A stretch of DNA of 64,000 bases from CAVYPR01 sp963770505 (GTDB lineage Bacteria > Actinomycetota > Acidimicrobiia > Acidimicrobiales > RAAP-2), in contig CAVYPR010000002.1 in the NCBI GenBank assembly GCA_963770505.1, forward strand, positions 1 to 64,000, read 5' to 3'. Shown here in pieces: positions 33,902 to 41,973 of this stretch (position 1 is its first letter; every line of letters starts with the position of its first letter). Below the pieces are notes generated by a model. The model searched no databases. It saw only the letters and a list, made by a program, of their open reading frames with translations, and was not told the DNA's origin. The position numbers and the translations under genes were made by a program.

Positions 33902-35065
33902 GTGGCGCCGATGCTCGAGACCGAGGAGGCGGCGCGCCGCCTCGGGGTGAAGAGGGACACGCTCTACGCCTACGTCAGCCGGGGGCTGCTCGCCTCGCAC
34001 CGCTCGGCCGACGGCCGTCGCTCCCTCTTCGACGTGGACGACATCGAGCGGATGGCCCGCCGATCCAGGGGAGGGCGGCGCGTCGAGTCACGGCTGGCCA
34101 CGGTCACCACCGCCATCACCCAGCTCCGTGAGGACGGGCCCGCCTACCGCGGCCTCCCGGCCGTCGGCCTGGCCGGGACGTCCACCTTCGAGCAGGTGGC
34201 CGAGGTGCTCTGGGCGTCCGGCGGGAGCCCGGCCGACGCGGACTGGGGCCCGGCGCCGCTCGGGCCCGTGCCGGACCTGTCCACGGCCGACCGCCTCCGC
34301 TGGGCGGTGGTGCTGGCCGGCGCCCGGGACCCGCTCCGGGCCGATCTGCGCCCCGAGGCCGTGAGGCGCGCCGCCCGTCGGCTGATCGGTTCGATGGTGT
34401 GGGCGGTGGGCCGCAGTGACGGCGGCCCGGAGCGGGGCGGGCCGTCGGTGGCGGGGCGCCTCGCCGCCGGGCTCTCGACCGCGGCCCCGCCGGGCACGGC
34501 CGACGCCCTCGACGCCGCGCTGGTGCTGCTGGCCGACCACGAGCTGGCCACCTCCACGGTCGCCGTGCGGGTCGCCGCCTCGACGCGGGCCGACCTCTAC
34601 GACGCCGTCTCTGCCGGCCTGGGGACCCTGGGCGGCCCGCTCCACGGCGGCGCCAGCCAGCTGGCCCACTCGCTGCTGGTCGACGCCGAGCGGCTCGGAC
34701 CCGACCGCGCCCTGAACGAGATCCTGCGCTGGCAGGGGATGCTCCCCGGCTTCGGCCACACCGTCTACCGGCAGGGCGACCCCAGGGCGGGCGTGCTTCT
34801 GGAGCGGTTCGACGACCTGGCCACAGCGGACCGCCGGCGCCTCCTGCGTGCGGTCGTCGAGCTGGCCGCGGCCCACGAGATCCCCCTGCCCAACGTCGAC
34901 CTGGGGCTGGCGGCCCTGGTGTGGGCCCTCGACCTGCCGGCCGACGCCGGCCACACCGTCTTCGCCGTGGCCCGGGTGGCCGGGTGGACCGCCCACTACC
35001 TCGAGGAGCTCGCCGAGCGCCCGCTGCGGTTCCGGGCCAGGGCGATCTACGCCACCGCCGGTTGA
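33902..35065 (+). CDS. Citrate synthase-family protein with N-terminal MerR/excisionase-type HTH
   Basis: This 387-residue protein begins with a DNA-binding domain of excisionase/MerR type (METEEAARRLGVKRDTLYAY-like segment, then VSRGLLASHRSADGRRSLF). A citrate-synthase domain from about residue 80 follows. Catalytic positions are kept: GPLHGGASQLAHSLL, LPGFGHTVYRQGDPR, and Asp in PNVDLGLAAL. It could be an enzyme, a regulator that senses an acyl-CoA or oxaloacetate, or both. TACGGT lies six bases before the GTG at 33902, so the mRNA is probably leaderless and this start is preferred over upstream TTG (33866) and ATG (33878). It is divergent from the CBS-citrate synthase gene. Confidence 0.85.
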   Translation: MAPMLETEEAARRLGVKRDTLYAYVSRGLLASHRSADGRRSLFDVDDIERMARRSRGGRRVESRLATVTTAITQLREDGPAYRGLPAVGLAGTSTFEQVAEVLWASGGSPADADWGPAPLGPVPDLSTADRLRWAVVLAGARDPLRADLRPEAVRRAARRLIGSMVWAVGRSDGGPERGGPSVAGRLAAGLSTAAPPGTADALDAALVLLADHELATSTVAVRVAASTRADLYDAVSAGLGTLGGPLHGGASQLAHSLLVDAERLGPDRALNEILRWQGMLPGFGHTVYRQGDPRAGVLLERFDDLATADRRRLLRAVVELAAAHEIPLPNVDLGLAALVWALDLPADAGHTVFAVARVAGWTAHYLEELAERPLRFRARAIYATAG

Positions 35066-35087
35066 GTGGGCCCGGCGGCGCGCCGCC

Positions 35088-36534
35088 TCAGCCCAGGGCG
35101 CAGGCCGAGCCGGCGGCCCGGTCGGACGCCGACCAGCCGGGGAGGTCCGTCTCGGGGAAGAAGTCTCCGGAGGCGGGGTCCTGGGTGTAGGGGACCGGCG
35201 GGGGGGCGCCCCCGGCCAGCTCGGCCAGCGCGCCGAGCAGCACTTCGACGTCGTCGGCGGTGGTGCCCAGGCCGCAGCTCGGCGCGCACGGCCCCGGGGA
35301 TGTGTCGGCGGTCCCCGGCCAGCACCTGGCGCCGGGCGGCGGCCACGTCCTCGTGACCGAGGCCCAGCAGACGCAGGAGGTAGGGGTGGGCGCAGAAGCA
35401 GCCGTGCCGGACCCCGATCCCCCACTCGGCGCTGAGGCGGGCGGCGACCAGCGCGTGGTGGAGCCCCTCGACGGTGAAGGTGGCCACCGCCAGGGTGGGC
35501 GTGCCCGCGCCCGGCCCGAGCAGCCGTACGCCGTCGATGGCCGCCAGCCCCTCCTTCAGCCGCCGGGCCAGCGCCGCCTCGTGCGCCTCGACGGTCTCCC
35601 AGCCGATCCGCTGGAGCTCACCCATGGCCGCGCCGAACGCCACCGCCCCGACCACGTTGGGGGAGCCGGCCTCCTCGCGCTCGGGCGGCTCCGACCAGAT
35701 CACCTCGTCGATGTCGACCAGGTCGACCGCTCCGCCGCCGGCCAGGAAGGGGTCGCCCTCGGCGAAGGCGGCGCGCGGCCCGACCAGAGCGCCCGCACCG
35801 TACGGCGCGTAGAGCTTGTGGCCGCTGAAGGCCACGAACTCCGCCGAGGTCGGGAGCGGTCGGTGGGGCGCGAGCTGGGCCGCGTCGACGACCACCGGCA
35901 CGCCCCTGGCGTGGGCCGCCTCGCAGATCTCGTCGATCGGGGGGAGCCAGCCGGTGACGTTGGAGCCACCGGTGACCGCCAGCAGCTTCGGCCGTGGCGC
36001 GGCGTCGAGGCCGGCGACCACGTCGTCGACGGCGAAGGTCCCCTCCCCGTCGCACTCGACGTAGCGCCGCTGGGCCACCCGGGCCCAGGGCAGCAGGTTG
36101 GCGTGGTGCTCGACCACCGTGGTCACCACCACGTCGCCGGGGGAGAACCCGAGGCGGTAGGCAAGGTGGTTGAGGGCCTCGGTGGTGTTGCGGCAGAGGA
36201 TGGCCACGTCGTCGCCGCCCGTCCGCCCGCAGAACCCGAGCACCCGTTGGCGGGCATCCTCGTAGGCGGCGGTGGACGTGCGCGACTTGTAGCCGGCGCC
36301 GCGGTGCACGCTCGAGTACCAGGGGATGAAGGCGTCGACCTCCTCGGCCACGACGGCCATGGCCGGCGTCGAGGCGGCGCAGTCCAGGTCGCGGTAGGGG
36401 CGGGGCGTCCCGTCGAGGCACGGGACCTCCAGGCCCGCCCCGACCAGCGCGGCCAGCGGGCCACGACCGCCGACGGCTTCATCGGTCGCCGATGCCGATG
36501 CCGTTGCCGGTGCCGTCGCCGATCTGTCCGCCAT
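35088..36534 (-). CDS. Class-V aminotransferase (cysteine desulfurase-like), frameshifted near its end
   Basis: The product is a PLP-dependent class-V aminotransferase. VVVDAAQLAPHRPLP and FVAFSGHKLYAPYGAG carry the PLP-binding Asp and Lys, and GVRHGCFCAHPYLLRLLG has a Cys near the C-terminus in the region where cysteine desulfurases have theirs. Possible roles are cysteine desulfurase, selenocysteine lyase or a related transaminase. The frame breaks at about 35275-35285 (after GAVRA); the next frame continues with GLGTTADDVEVLLGALAEL and stops at 35088. TAGGCT is six bases before the ATG, a leaderless start, back-to-back with the DksA-like gene. Confidence 0.85.
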
Positions 36535-36540
36535 CGACTC

Positions 36541-36569
36541 AGCCTACGGGTCGAGGTGGCAGGTAACGT
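36541..36569. promoter_or_regulatory. Back-to-back leaderless promoters
   Basis: Only 41 bases separate the starts of the aminotransferase (36534, minus) and the DksA-like gene (36576, plus). TAGGCT read on the minus strand (36546-36541) and TAACGT on the plus strand (36564-36569) are each exactly six bases from their start codons. The two -35 regions must overlap, so the genes may compete for RNA polymerase. Confidence 0.6.
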
Positions 36570-36575
36570 GACGGC

Positions 36576-36779
36576 GTGGAGCCGATGGAGCGTGACTACG
36601 GTGCCGCGCTGGCCGAGGCCGAGCGGGTGCTCGACGGGGTGGACGGGGCGCTCGAGCGGCTCGACGCCGGCACCTACGGGCGGTGCGATCTGTGCGGGGC
36701 GGCGATCGACGACGGCCGGCTGGCGGCCACACCGCTCACCCTCACCTGTGAGCGGCACCTGACGGCGACCGTCGGCTAG
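36576..36779 (+). CDS. DksA/TraR-type zinc-finger protein
   Basis: This 67-residue protein has an N-terminal helix rich in Glu/Ala (DYGAALAEAERVLDGVDGALERLDAGTYG) and a C-terminal zinc-finger-like part (RCDLCGAAID, then LTCERHL). That is the C4/C3H finger of the DksA/TraR family in a very short form. Full DksA binds the RNA polymerase secondary channel; this one lacks most of the coiled coil and may be a TraR-like regulator. TAACGT lies exactly six bases before the GTG. Confidence 0.8.
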   Translation: MEPMERDYGAALAEAERVLDGVDGALERLDAGTYGRCDLCGAAIDDGRLAATPLTLTCERHLTATVG

Positions 36780-36826
36780 GGACCCGCCCGGGCCGGGGAC
36801 CCGGGGCCGGCGGATACGCTCGTCCG

Positions 36827-37285
36827 ATGGGCAACGACCCCGCGGAGCGCTGGAACGAGCTGGGTGCGTTCATCCGCGAGCAGCGAAACACCGCCAGGCT
36901 GTCGCTGCGCCGCCTGTCCGAGCTGGCGGGGATCTCCAACCCCTACCTGAGCCAGATCGAGCGCGGCCTGCGCCGGCCCTCGGCCGAGATCCTCCAGCAG
37001 ATCGCCAAGGCGCTGCGGATCTCGGCCGAGACCCTCTACGTCCAGGCCGGCATCCTCGACCCGCCCGACGGCTCCCCGGACCTGGCCCGCCAGATCCTGT
37101 CCGACCCGCACCTGAGCGAGGAGCAGAAGCAGGCGCTGGTCCGCATCTACCTCTCCTTCCGGCGCGAGTTCGAGGGCGCGTCCGGGGCCGCGGCGGAGGG
37201 CCCGCCCGACGCCCCCGAGGCGACCGGAGGCGGCCCGGCGCCGGTCGAGGCCTGGGCCGGGGGGGGCGAAGACCCGCACCGGTAG
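36827..37285 (+). CDS. XRE-family transcriptional regulator
   Basis: This 152-residue protein has a helix-turn-helix at about residues 14-68 (LGAFIREQRNTARLSLRRLS, ISNPYLSQIERGLRRPS). It is followed by a helical part (DPHLSEEQKQALVRIYLSF) and a disordered Ala/Pro/Gly tail. It resembles small actinobacterial XRE regulators of stress or cell-division genes. TACGCT lies six bases before the ATG. It is followed after 12 bases by mshA; co-transcription is possible, but mshA has its own box (TAGGAT at 37283-37288). Confidence 0.82.
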   Translation: MGNDPAERWNELGAFIREQRNTARLSLRRLSELAGISNPYLSQIERGLRRPSAEILQQIAKALRISAETLYVQAGILDPPDGSPDLARQILSDPHLSEEQKQALVRIYLSFRREFEGASGAAAEGPPDAPEATGGGPAPVEAWAGGGEDPHR

Positions 37286-37297
37286 GATTCCGGCGAC

Positions 37298-38578
37298 ATG
37301 CGACGGCTGGCCGTCCTCTCGTTGCACACCTCGCCCCTGGCCCAGCCGGGCACCGGCGACGGTGGCGGCATGAACGTCTACGTGCGCGAGCTGGCCACCG
37401 CGCTGGCCCGCAGCGGTGCCGCCTGCGACGTCTTCACCCGGGCCTGGTCGGACGACCTCCCGCCCACGGTGGCCGTCGAGCCCGGCCTGCGCATCCACCA
37501 CGTGCCGGCGGGGCCGCTCGGCCACCTGGCCAAGGAGCGGCTGCCCGAGGTGGTCGACGAGTTCACCGACGGGGTGCTGGCCCGCATGACCGGGCCCCTC
37601 GGGCTGGCCCACGGAGGGAGCGCCGGGGACGAGGCGCCCCCGTTCGAGGCCGTCCACGCCAACTACTGGCTGTCGGGGCTGGCCGGCCACGCCATCAAGC
37701 ACGAGCTCGACCTGCCCCTCGTCTCGACCTTCCACACCCTCGACCGGGTGAAGGCCGAGGCCGGGCCCGAGGAGGTGGAGGCCGACACCGCCCACCGCCG
37801 CGCCGAGGCCGAGGCGGCCATCGTGCGCTGCTCGGACGCCGTGCTGGCCTCGTGCACGGTGGAGGCGGAGCAGATCGCCGACCTCTACGGCGCCGACCGC
37901 TCGCGCATCGCCGTGGTGGCCCCGGGGGTCGACCACGCCTTCTTCGGACCGGGGCACCGCCCGCAGGCCCGCCGGGCCCTCGGGCTGCCGGCCGACGGCA
38001 CCCTCCTGCTCTTCGTCGGGCGCATCCAGCCCCTCAAGTGCGCGGACCTGGCGGTGCGCACCCTGGCCGAGCTGGCCCGGGACCCCGGCGCCGACTACCG
38101 CCTGGTCGTGGTGGGCGGCCCCAGCGGTCCCCACGGCGACGAGGCCTACCACGACCTCGTCACCGGGGCGAAAGAGCTCGGGGTGAGCGACCGGGTGACG
38201 CTGGTGCCGCCCCAGCCCCACGAGCTGCTCTCCACCTGGTACCGCGCCGCCGACGCCTGCCTGGTGCCCAGCCGCTCGGAGTCCTTCGGCCTGGTGGCCC
38301 TGGAGGCGGCGGCCTGCGGCACCCCGGTGGTGGCCTCGGCGGTGGGCGGGCTCACCACCCTCATCGACCACGGGCGGACCGGCTTCTTGGTGGAGGACCC
38401 CGTCCCGGGCGCCTACGCCGACTGCGTGCGGGCGATCGTCTCCGAGCCCCTCTTGGCCGAGCGGCTGTCCACGGCCTCGGTGCTGCGGGCCCGCCGCTAC
38501 ACGTGGCGCCAGGCGGCGGCCACGTTGCGGACGGTCCACGACGAGCTGCTGGAGGGCCGGCTCGTCGAGTGCTCCTGA
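37298..38578 (+). CDS. mshA: D-inositol-3-phosphate glycosyltransferase MshA
   Basis: This 426-residue GT4-family enzyme begins with SLHTSPLAQPGTGDGGGMNV, the diagnostic MshA start. It also has HANYWLSGLAGH, STFHTLDRVKAE, FVGRIQPLKCADL and the GT4 ExE region RSESFGLVALEAAACGTPVV. It transfers GlcNAc from UDP-GlcNAc to 1-L-myo-inositol-1-phosphate, the first step of mycothiol synthesis, in the cytoplasm. Mycothiol is the main thiol of actinobacteria, supporting the taxon call. It overlaps the YbjN-family gene by 10 bases, as in mycobacteria (mshA-ybjN). Confidence 0.93.
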   Translation: MRRLAVLSLHTSPLAQPGTGDGGGMNVYVRELATALARSGAACDVFTRAWSDDLPPTVAVEPGLRIHHVPAGPLGHLAKERLPEVVDEFTDGVLARMTGPLGLAHGGSAGDEAPPFEAVHANYWLSGLAGHAIKHELDLPLVSTFHTLDRVKAEAGPEEVEADTAHRRAEAEAAIVRCSDAVLASCTVEAEQIADLYGADRSRIAVVAPGVDHAFFGPGHRPQARRALGLPADGTLLLFVGRIQPLKCADLAVRTLAELARDPGADYRLVVVGGPSGPHGDEAYHDLVTGAKELGVSDRVTLVPPQPHELLSTWYRAADACLVPSRSESFGLVALEAAACGTPVVASAVGGLTTLIDHGRTGFLVEDPVPGAYADCVRAIVSEPLLAERLSTASVLRARRYTWRQAAATLRTVHDELLEGRLVECS

Positions 38579-39087
38579 CCGGGGCGCCGCCGGTGCCGCT
38601 GGTCGACCTGCCCGACGACGAGGTGATGGCCGCGGTGGCGGCCCGCATCGACGCCTGGACGGCACGCGAGCTCTCCGCCGACGGGACCTTCGGGCTGGTG
38701 GCCGCCGAGCGGCAGCTGGTGGGGGACCGCACCGCCTCGCACCGGTGGTACCTGCGGTTCAAAGGGGAGGAGAAAGACTTCATCACGGTGTGGCTGACGC
38801 TGCACCAGCGCACCCTCCACCACGAGGCCCAGTTCATGCCGGCCCCCACCGAGCACGTGGCCGAGGTCCTCGCCTACCTCATGCGTCGCAACGCCGACCT
38901 CTTCGACATGGCCTTCTGCCTGGGTCCCGAGGACGCCGTGTACCTGGTCGGCCGGGTGCCGGCCCGCCTGGTGGACGACGACGAGCTCGACCGGATCGCC
39001 GGCTCCTCCATCCTCTATGTCGACGACCACTTCCCGACGGCCATGACCCTGGCCCACCCCTCCCTCTACCGCCGCAGGCGGCGCTGA
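38569..39087 (+). CDS. YbjN-domain protein
   Basis: This 172-residue protein of the YbjN family (type III secretion chaperone-like fold) shows SHRWYLRFKGEEKDFITVWLTLHQRTLHHE, split across the middle, and AEVLAYLMRRNADLFDMAFC. Its role is unclear; in mycobacteria a YbjN protein is encoded next to mshA (Rv0487 beside Rv0486). GTG at 38569 overlaps the end of mshA, so they are probably one transcript and coupled. Confidence 0.83.
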   Translation: MLLTGAPPVPLVDLPDDEVMAAVAARIDAWTARELSADGTFGLVAAERQLVGDRTASHRWYLRFKGEEKDFITVWLTLHQRTLHHEAQFMPAPTEHVAEVLAYLMRRNADLFDMAFCLGPEDAVYLVGRVPARLVDDDELDRIAGSSILYVDDHFPTAMTLAHPSLYRRRRR

Positions 39088-39107
39088 CCGCCGGGTACCC
39101 TTTCCCG

Positions 39108-39929
39108 ATGGGCATCAAGCTGCTGGTCGTCGGGGGCGGCAAGATGGGCACGGCGCTGGTGGGTGGCCTGCTCACCTCGGGGTGGGCCTCCCCCCCTGAG
39201 CTGGCCGTGGCCGAACCGGACCCCCACCGCCGGGAGGCGCTGGCCGAGGAGTACCCCGGCCTCGTGCTCTTCGAGGCGGTGACCCCGGACCACGTCGACG
39301 CCGGCCTGTTCGACGCCGACAGCGGGGCCCTGCTGGCCGTCAAGCCCGAGGTCTCCGAGCCGGCCTGCCGGGTGCTGGGCGCGGCCGGCGTGACCCGGGT
39401 GCTCTCCATCGTGGCCGGGATGGCCATCCACCGCCTGGAGGCCTGCCTCCCCAACGACGCGGTGGTGGTGCGGGCCATGCCCAACACCCCGGCCCTGGTG
39501 GGAGCCGGGGTGACGGTGATGGCGGGAGGCGGGCGGGCGACCGCGGACGACCTCGACTGGGCCGAGTCGGTGCTGGCCGCGGTGGGCGTGGTGGTGCGCC
39601 TCCCCGAGCGGTATCTCGACGCCGTGACGGGGGTGTCGGCGTGCGGGCCGGCCTACCTCCTCTTGGTGGCCGAGGCCATGATCGAGGCGGGGGTGACGGT
39701 GGGGTTGGCCCGCGACGTGAGCCGGACCCTGGTGGCCGAGACGCTGCTCGGCACGTCCCGGCTGCTGGTCCAGACGGGCGAGACGCCCGAGTCGCTGCGG
39801 GCGGCCGTGACCTCGCCGGGTGGGGCCACCGCGGCCGGGGTGCGCACCCTCGAGCAGCGCGGCGTGCGCTCGGCGTTCATCGAGGCCGTGGTGGCGGCCA
39901 GCGAGCGCTCCCGCAACCTCGGCCGCTGA
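39108..39929 (+). CDS. proC: Pyrroline-5-carboxylate reductase
   Basis: This 273-residue protein is ProC, which reduces pyrroline-5-carboxylate to proline with NAD(P)H. VVGGGKMGTALVGGLL is the nucleotide-binding start, VVVRAMPNTPALVGAG and SACGPAYLLLVAEAMIEAG are the conserved central and substrate-binding segments, and TSPGGATAAG lies near the C-terminus. TACCCT six bases before the ATG makes a leaderless start. The gene is followed by the small HTH gene, as in mycobacteria. Confidence 0.93.
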   Translation: MGIKLLVVGGGKMGTALVGGLLTSGWASPPELAVAEPDPHRREALAEEYPGLVLFEAVTPDHVDAGLFDADSGALLAVKPEVSEPACRVLGAAGVTRVLSIVAGMAIHRLEACLPNDAVVVRAMPNTPALVGAGVTVMAGGGRATADDLDWAESVLAAVGVVVRLPERYLDAVTGVSACGPAYLLLVAEAMIEAGVTVGLARDVSRTLVAETLLGTSRLLVQTGETPESLRAAVTSPGGATAAGVRTLEQRGVRSAFIEAVVAASERSRNLGR

Positions 39930-40014
39930 TCGGCGGTCGCCGGGGCTACCGCCCCCACTTTCCCCGCCCCGTGCCAGGGCGTAGTCTCGTCTGGCGCGGA
40001 GGGGGTCAGCGGAG

Positions 40015-40215
40015 ATGACTCAGCAACTCGACAACACCAGCACCCGATTCATGACCGTGGGCGAGGTCGCAGCCATCCTGCGGGTGTCCACCATGACCGT
40101 CTACCGGCTCATCAACGCCGGGCAGCTGCCGGCCGTGCGGATCGGCCGGTCGTTCCGGGTGCGCGAGGGGGAGCTCGACCGCTACCTGGACGAGCGCCAC
40201 ACCAGGGCGGGTTGA
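40015..40215 (+). CDS. Small excisionase-type helix-turn-helix protein
   Basis: This 66-residue protein is a single HTH_17 domain (MTVGEVAAILRVSTMTVYRL, then NAGQLPAVRIGRSFRV). It closely resembles mycobacterial Rv0500A, which also follows proC. Such proteins are probably DNA-binding regulators rather than phage excisionases. A TAGTCT box at 39982-39987 and GGAGGG upstream suggest a short leader. It overlaps the SAM hydroxide adenosyltransferase start by TTGA. Confidence 0.87.
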   Translation: MTQQLDNTSTRFMTVGEVAAILRVSTMTVYRLINAGQLPAVRIGRSFRVREGELDRYLDERHTRAG

Positions 40216-41054
40216 CCCCGACGGCAGCCGGGCCGCCCCGAGCGGGCGCCGACACCGTCTTCTTCCTGTCCGACTACGGCCGGTCCGACGAGTTCGTCGG
40301 CGTGGTCCACGCCGTCCTGCGCCGGCTGGCCCCGGGCGCCGCGGTGATCGACCTCTGCCACGACGTGGCGCCCTTCTCGGTGGCCGCCGGCGCCGCCGCG
40401 CTCGCCCGCGCCCTGCCCCACCTCGGCCCCGGCGTGGTCCTGGCGGTGGTCGACCCGGGGGTGGGCGGGCCGCGGCGCTCGGTGGTGGTCGAGGTGGGAG
40501 CCGGGCCCGGCCCGCGCTGGTTCCTGGGACCCGACAACGGGCTCGTCTGGCCGTCCGTCCAGGCGGCCGGCGGGGCGGTGTCGGTGACCGAGCTGGCGGC
40601 GCCCTCGGGCCGGACCGCCGCCACCTTCGACGGCCGGGACGTCCTGGCCCCGGCCGCCGCCGCCCTCTGCCGGGGCGAGACGGCCGGTGCCCTCGGGCAC
40701 GCCGTCGACCCCGGCTCGCTCGTCCGCCTCGAGCAGCCGGCTCCCGAGCTGGTGGAGGAGGCCGGCGGCCGCCGACGACTGCGCTCCGTGGTGACCTGGG
40801 TGGACCGGTTCGGCAACGCCCAGCTCTCGGCCGGCGGCGAACTGCTCCCCCAGACAGTCGGCGAGGTGACGCTCCACCTGGCCGGGTCGCCCCCCCGGCC
40901 GCTGCCGCGGGTGCGGGCCTTCGCCGACCTCGACGCGGGCGAGGCAGGGGTGCTCGTGGACGCCAACGGGCGCCTGGCGCTGGTGGTCCGCGAGGGGTCG
41001 GCGGCGGCCGGGCTGGGCCTGTCGGCGGGCACGCCGGTGGAGGCCGTCTGGTGA
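40212..41054 (+). CDS. SAM hydroxide adenosyltransferase (DUF62)
   Basis: This 280-residue protein is a member of the S-adenosyl-L-methionine hydroxide adenosyltransferase family (relatives of fluorinase and chlorinase). It has FFLSDYGRSDEFVGVV, VVDPGVGGPRRS, FLGPDNGLVWP and the C-terminal VTWVDRFGNAQLS. It hydrolyses SAM to adenosine and methionine; the role in the cell is unclear. The TTG start overlaps the HTH stop, and its stop overlaps rex by GTGA, so the three genes are coupled. Confidence 0.87.
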   Translation: MTPTAAGPPRAGADTVFFLSDYGRSDEFVGVVHAVLRRLAPGAAVIDLCHDVAPFSVAAGAAALARALPHLGPGVVLAVVDPGVGGPRRSVVVEVGAGPGPRWFLGPDNGLVWPSVQAAGGAVSVTELAAPSGRTAATFDGRDVLAPAAAALCRGETAGALGHAVDPGSLVRLEQPAPELVEEAGGRRRLRSVVTWVDRFGNAQLSAGGELLPQTVGEVTLHLAGSPPRPLPRVRAFADLDAGEAGVLVDANGRLALVVREGSAAAGLGLSAGTPVEAVW

Positions 41055-41809
41055 GCGGGCGGCCCCCGTCGATACGATCGTCGGCGGTGGCCGACGAGCG
41101 CGGTGATCCCCACTCCCGCAAGATCTCCGAGGCGACGGTGGTGCGCCTCCCGATCTATCAGCGGATCCTGGCCGAGTTGGAGCGCGGCGGGACGGCGACC
41201 GTCTCCTCGGCCCAGCTGGCCGCCCTGGCCCGGGTCAACGCGGCCAAGGTCCGCAAGGACCTCTCCCTCCTGGGCTCGTTCGGCACCCGGGGGACCGGGT
41301 ACGACGTCTCCTTCCTCCTGTCCCAGATCGACCGGGCGCTCGGCATGGGCCGGGACTGGCCGGTGGTGGTGGTGGGCATCGGCAACCTGGGACGGGCCCT
41401 GGTCAACTCCGAGGGGTTCTCGTCGCGGGGGTTCCGGGTGACGGCCCTCTTCGACGTGGACCCCGCCGTGGTCGGCAAGAGGGTGGGCCCGGTCACGGTG
41501 CGCCACGCCGGTGAGCTGCCGGCCCTGGCGGGCCCGGACCGGCCGGTCATCGGGGTGGTGGCCACCCCGGCCTCGGCGGCCCAGGAGGTGGCCGACTCGC
41601 TGGTGGCCATGGGGGTCACGGCGATCCTCAACTTCGCCCCCCGCATCCTGGCGGTCCCCGACGACGTCCTCCTGCGCTACGTGGACCTTTCCATCGAGCT
41701 CCAGGTGCTGACCTTCTACCAGTCGCGGCGAGAGCTGCCCACCGAGACCGACGGCCCCGCCCTGCACTCGGTCGGGCTCTCCATGGACCTCGGCGCCGAG
41801 TTCAGCTGA
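41051..41809 (+). CDS. rex: Redox-sensing repressor Rex
   Basis: This 252-residue protein has an N-terminal winged helix (RLPIYQRILAELERGGTATV, VNAAKVRKDLSLLGSFGTRG) and a Rossmann domain (VVVVGIGNLGRALVNSEGF, then FDVDP). The C-terminus carries the domain-swapped helix region ending FYQSRRELP. Rex senses the NADH/NAD+ ratio and in Streptomyces represses hem, nuo and cytochrome genes. It is upstream of hemA here, matching the Streptomyces rex-hemACD order. An in-frame GTG at 41087 may be the true start. A TTGTGA-type operator was not found next to rex, hemA or nuoA. Confidence 0.92.
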   Translation: MSGRPPSIRSSAVADERGDPHSRKISEATVVRLPIYQRILAELERGGTATVSSAQLAALARVNAAKVRKDLSLLGSFGTRGTGYDVSFLLSQIDRALGMGRDWPVVVVGIGNLGRALVNSEGFSSRGFRVTALFDVDPAVVGKRVGPVTVRHAGELPALAGPDRPVIGVVATPASAAQEVADSLVAMGVTAILNFAPRILAVPDDVLLRYVDLSIELQVLTFYQSRRELPTETDGPALHSVGLSMDLGAEFS

Positions 41810-41973
41810 GGCCGGTCCGGGGCTCGGGCGACTGGCGTCGCCGCGTCCCGCCCGGCATGCTGGAACCGAGCGGGTGGGCATCGGGCCCGCCCCAGGCGCA
41901 CGGGGCCCGTCCCGTCACCCGGCACCCGTGGTGCCGCCGGTGACCGGCACGGCCCGGGGAGGCGACCGACCCC

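Noticed and set aside
40015..40215. Phage excisionase
   Set aside because: The sequence is of excisionase HTH type, but its place after proC matches a conserved chromosomal gene and no integrase is near.
41810..41973. Rex operator upstream of hemA
   Set aside because: Searched for a TTGTGA/TCACAA-like palindrome by eye; none was convincing.
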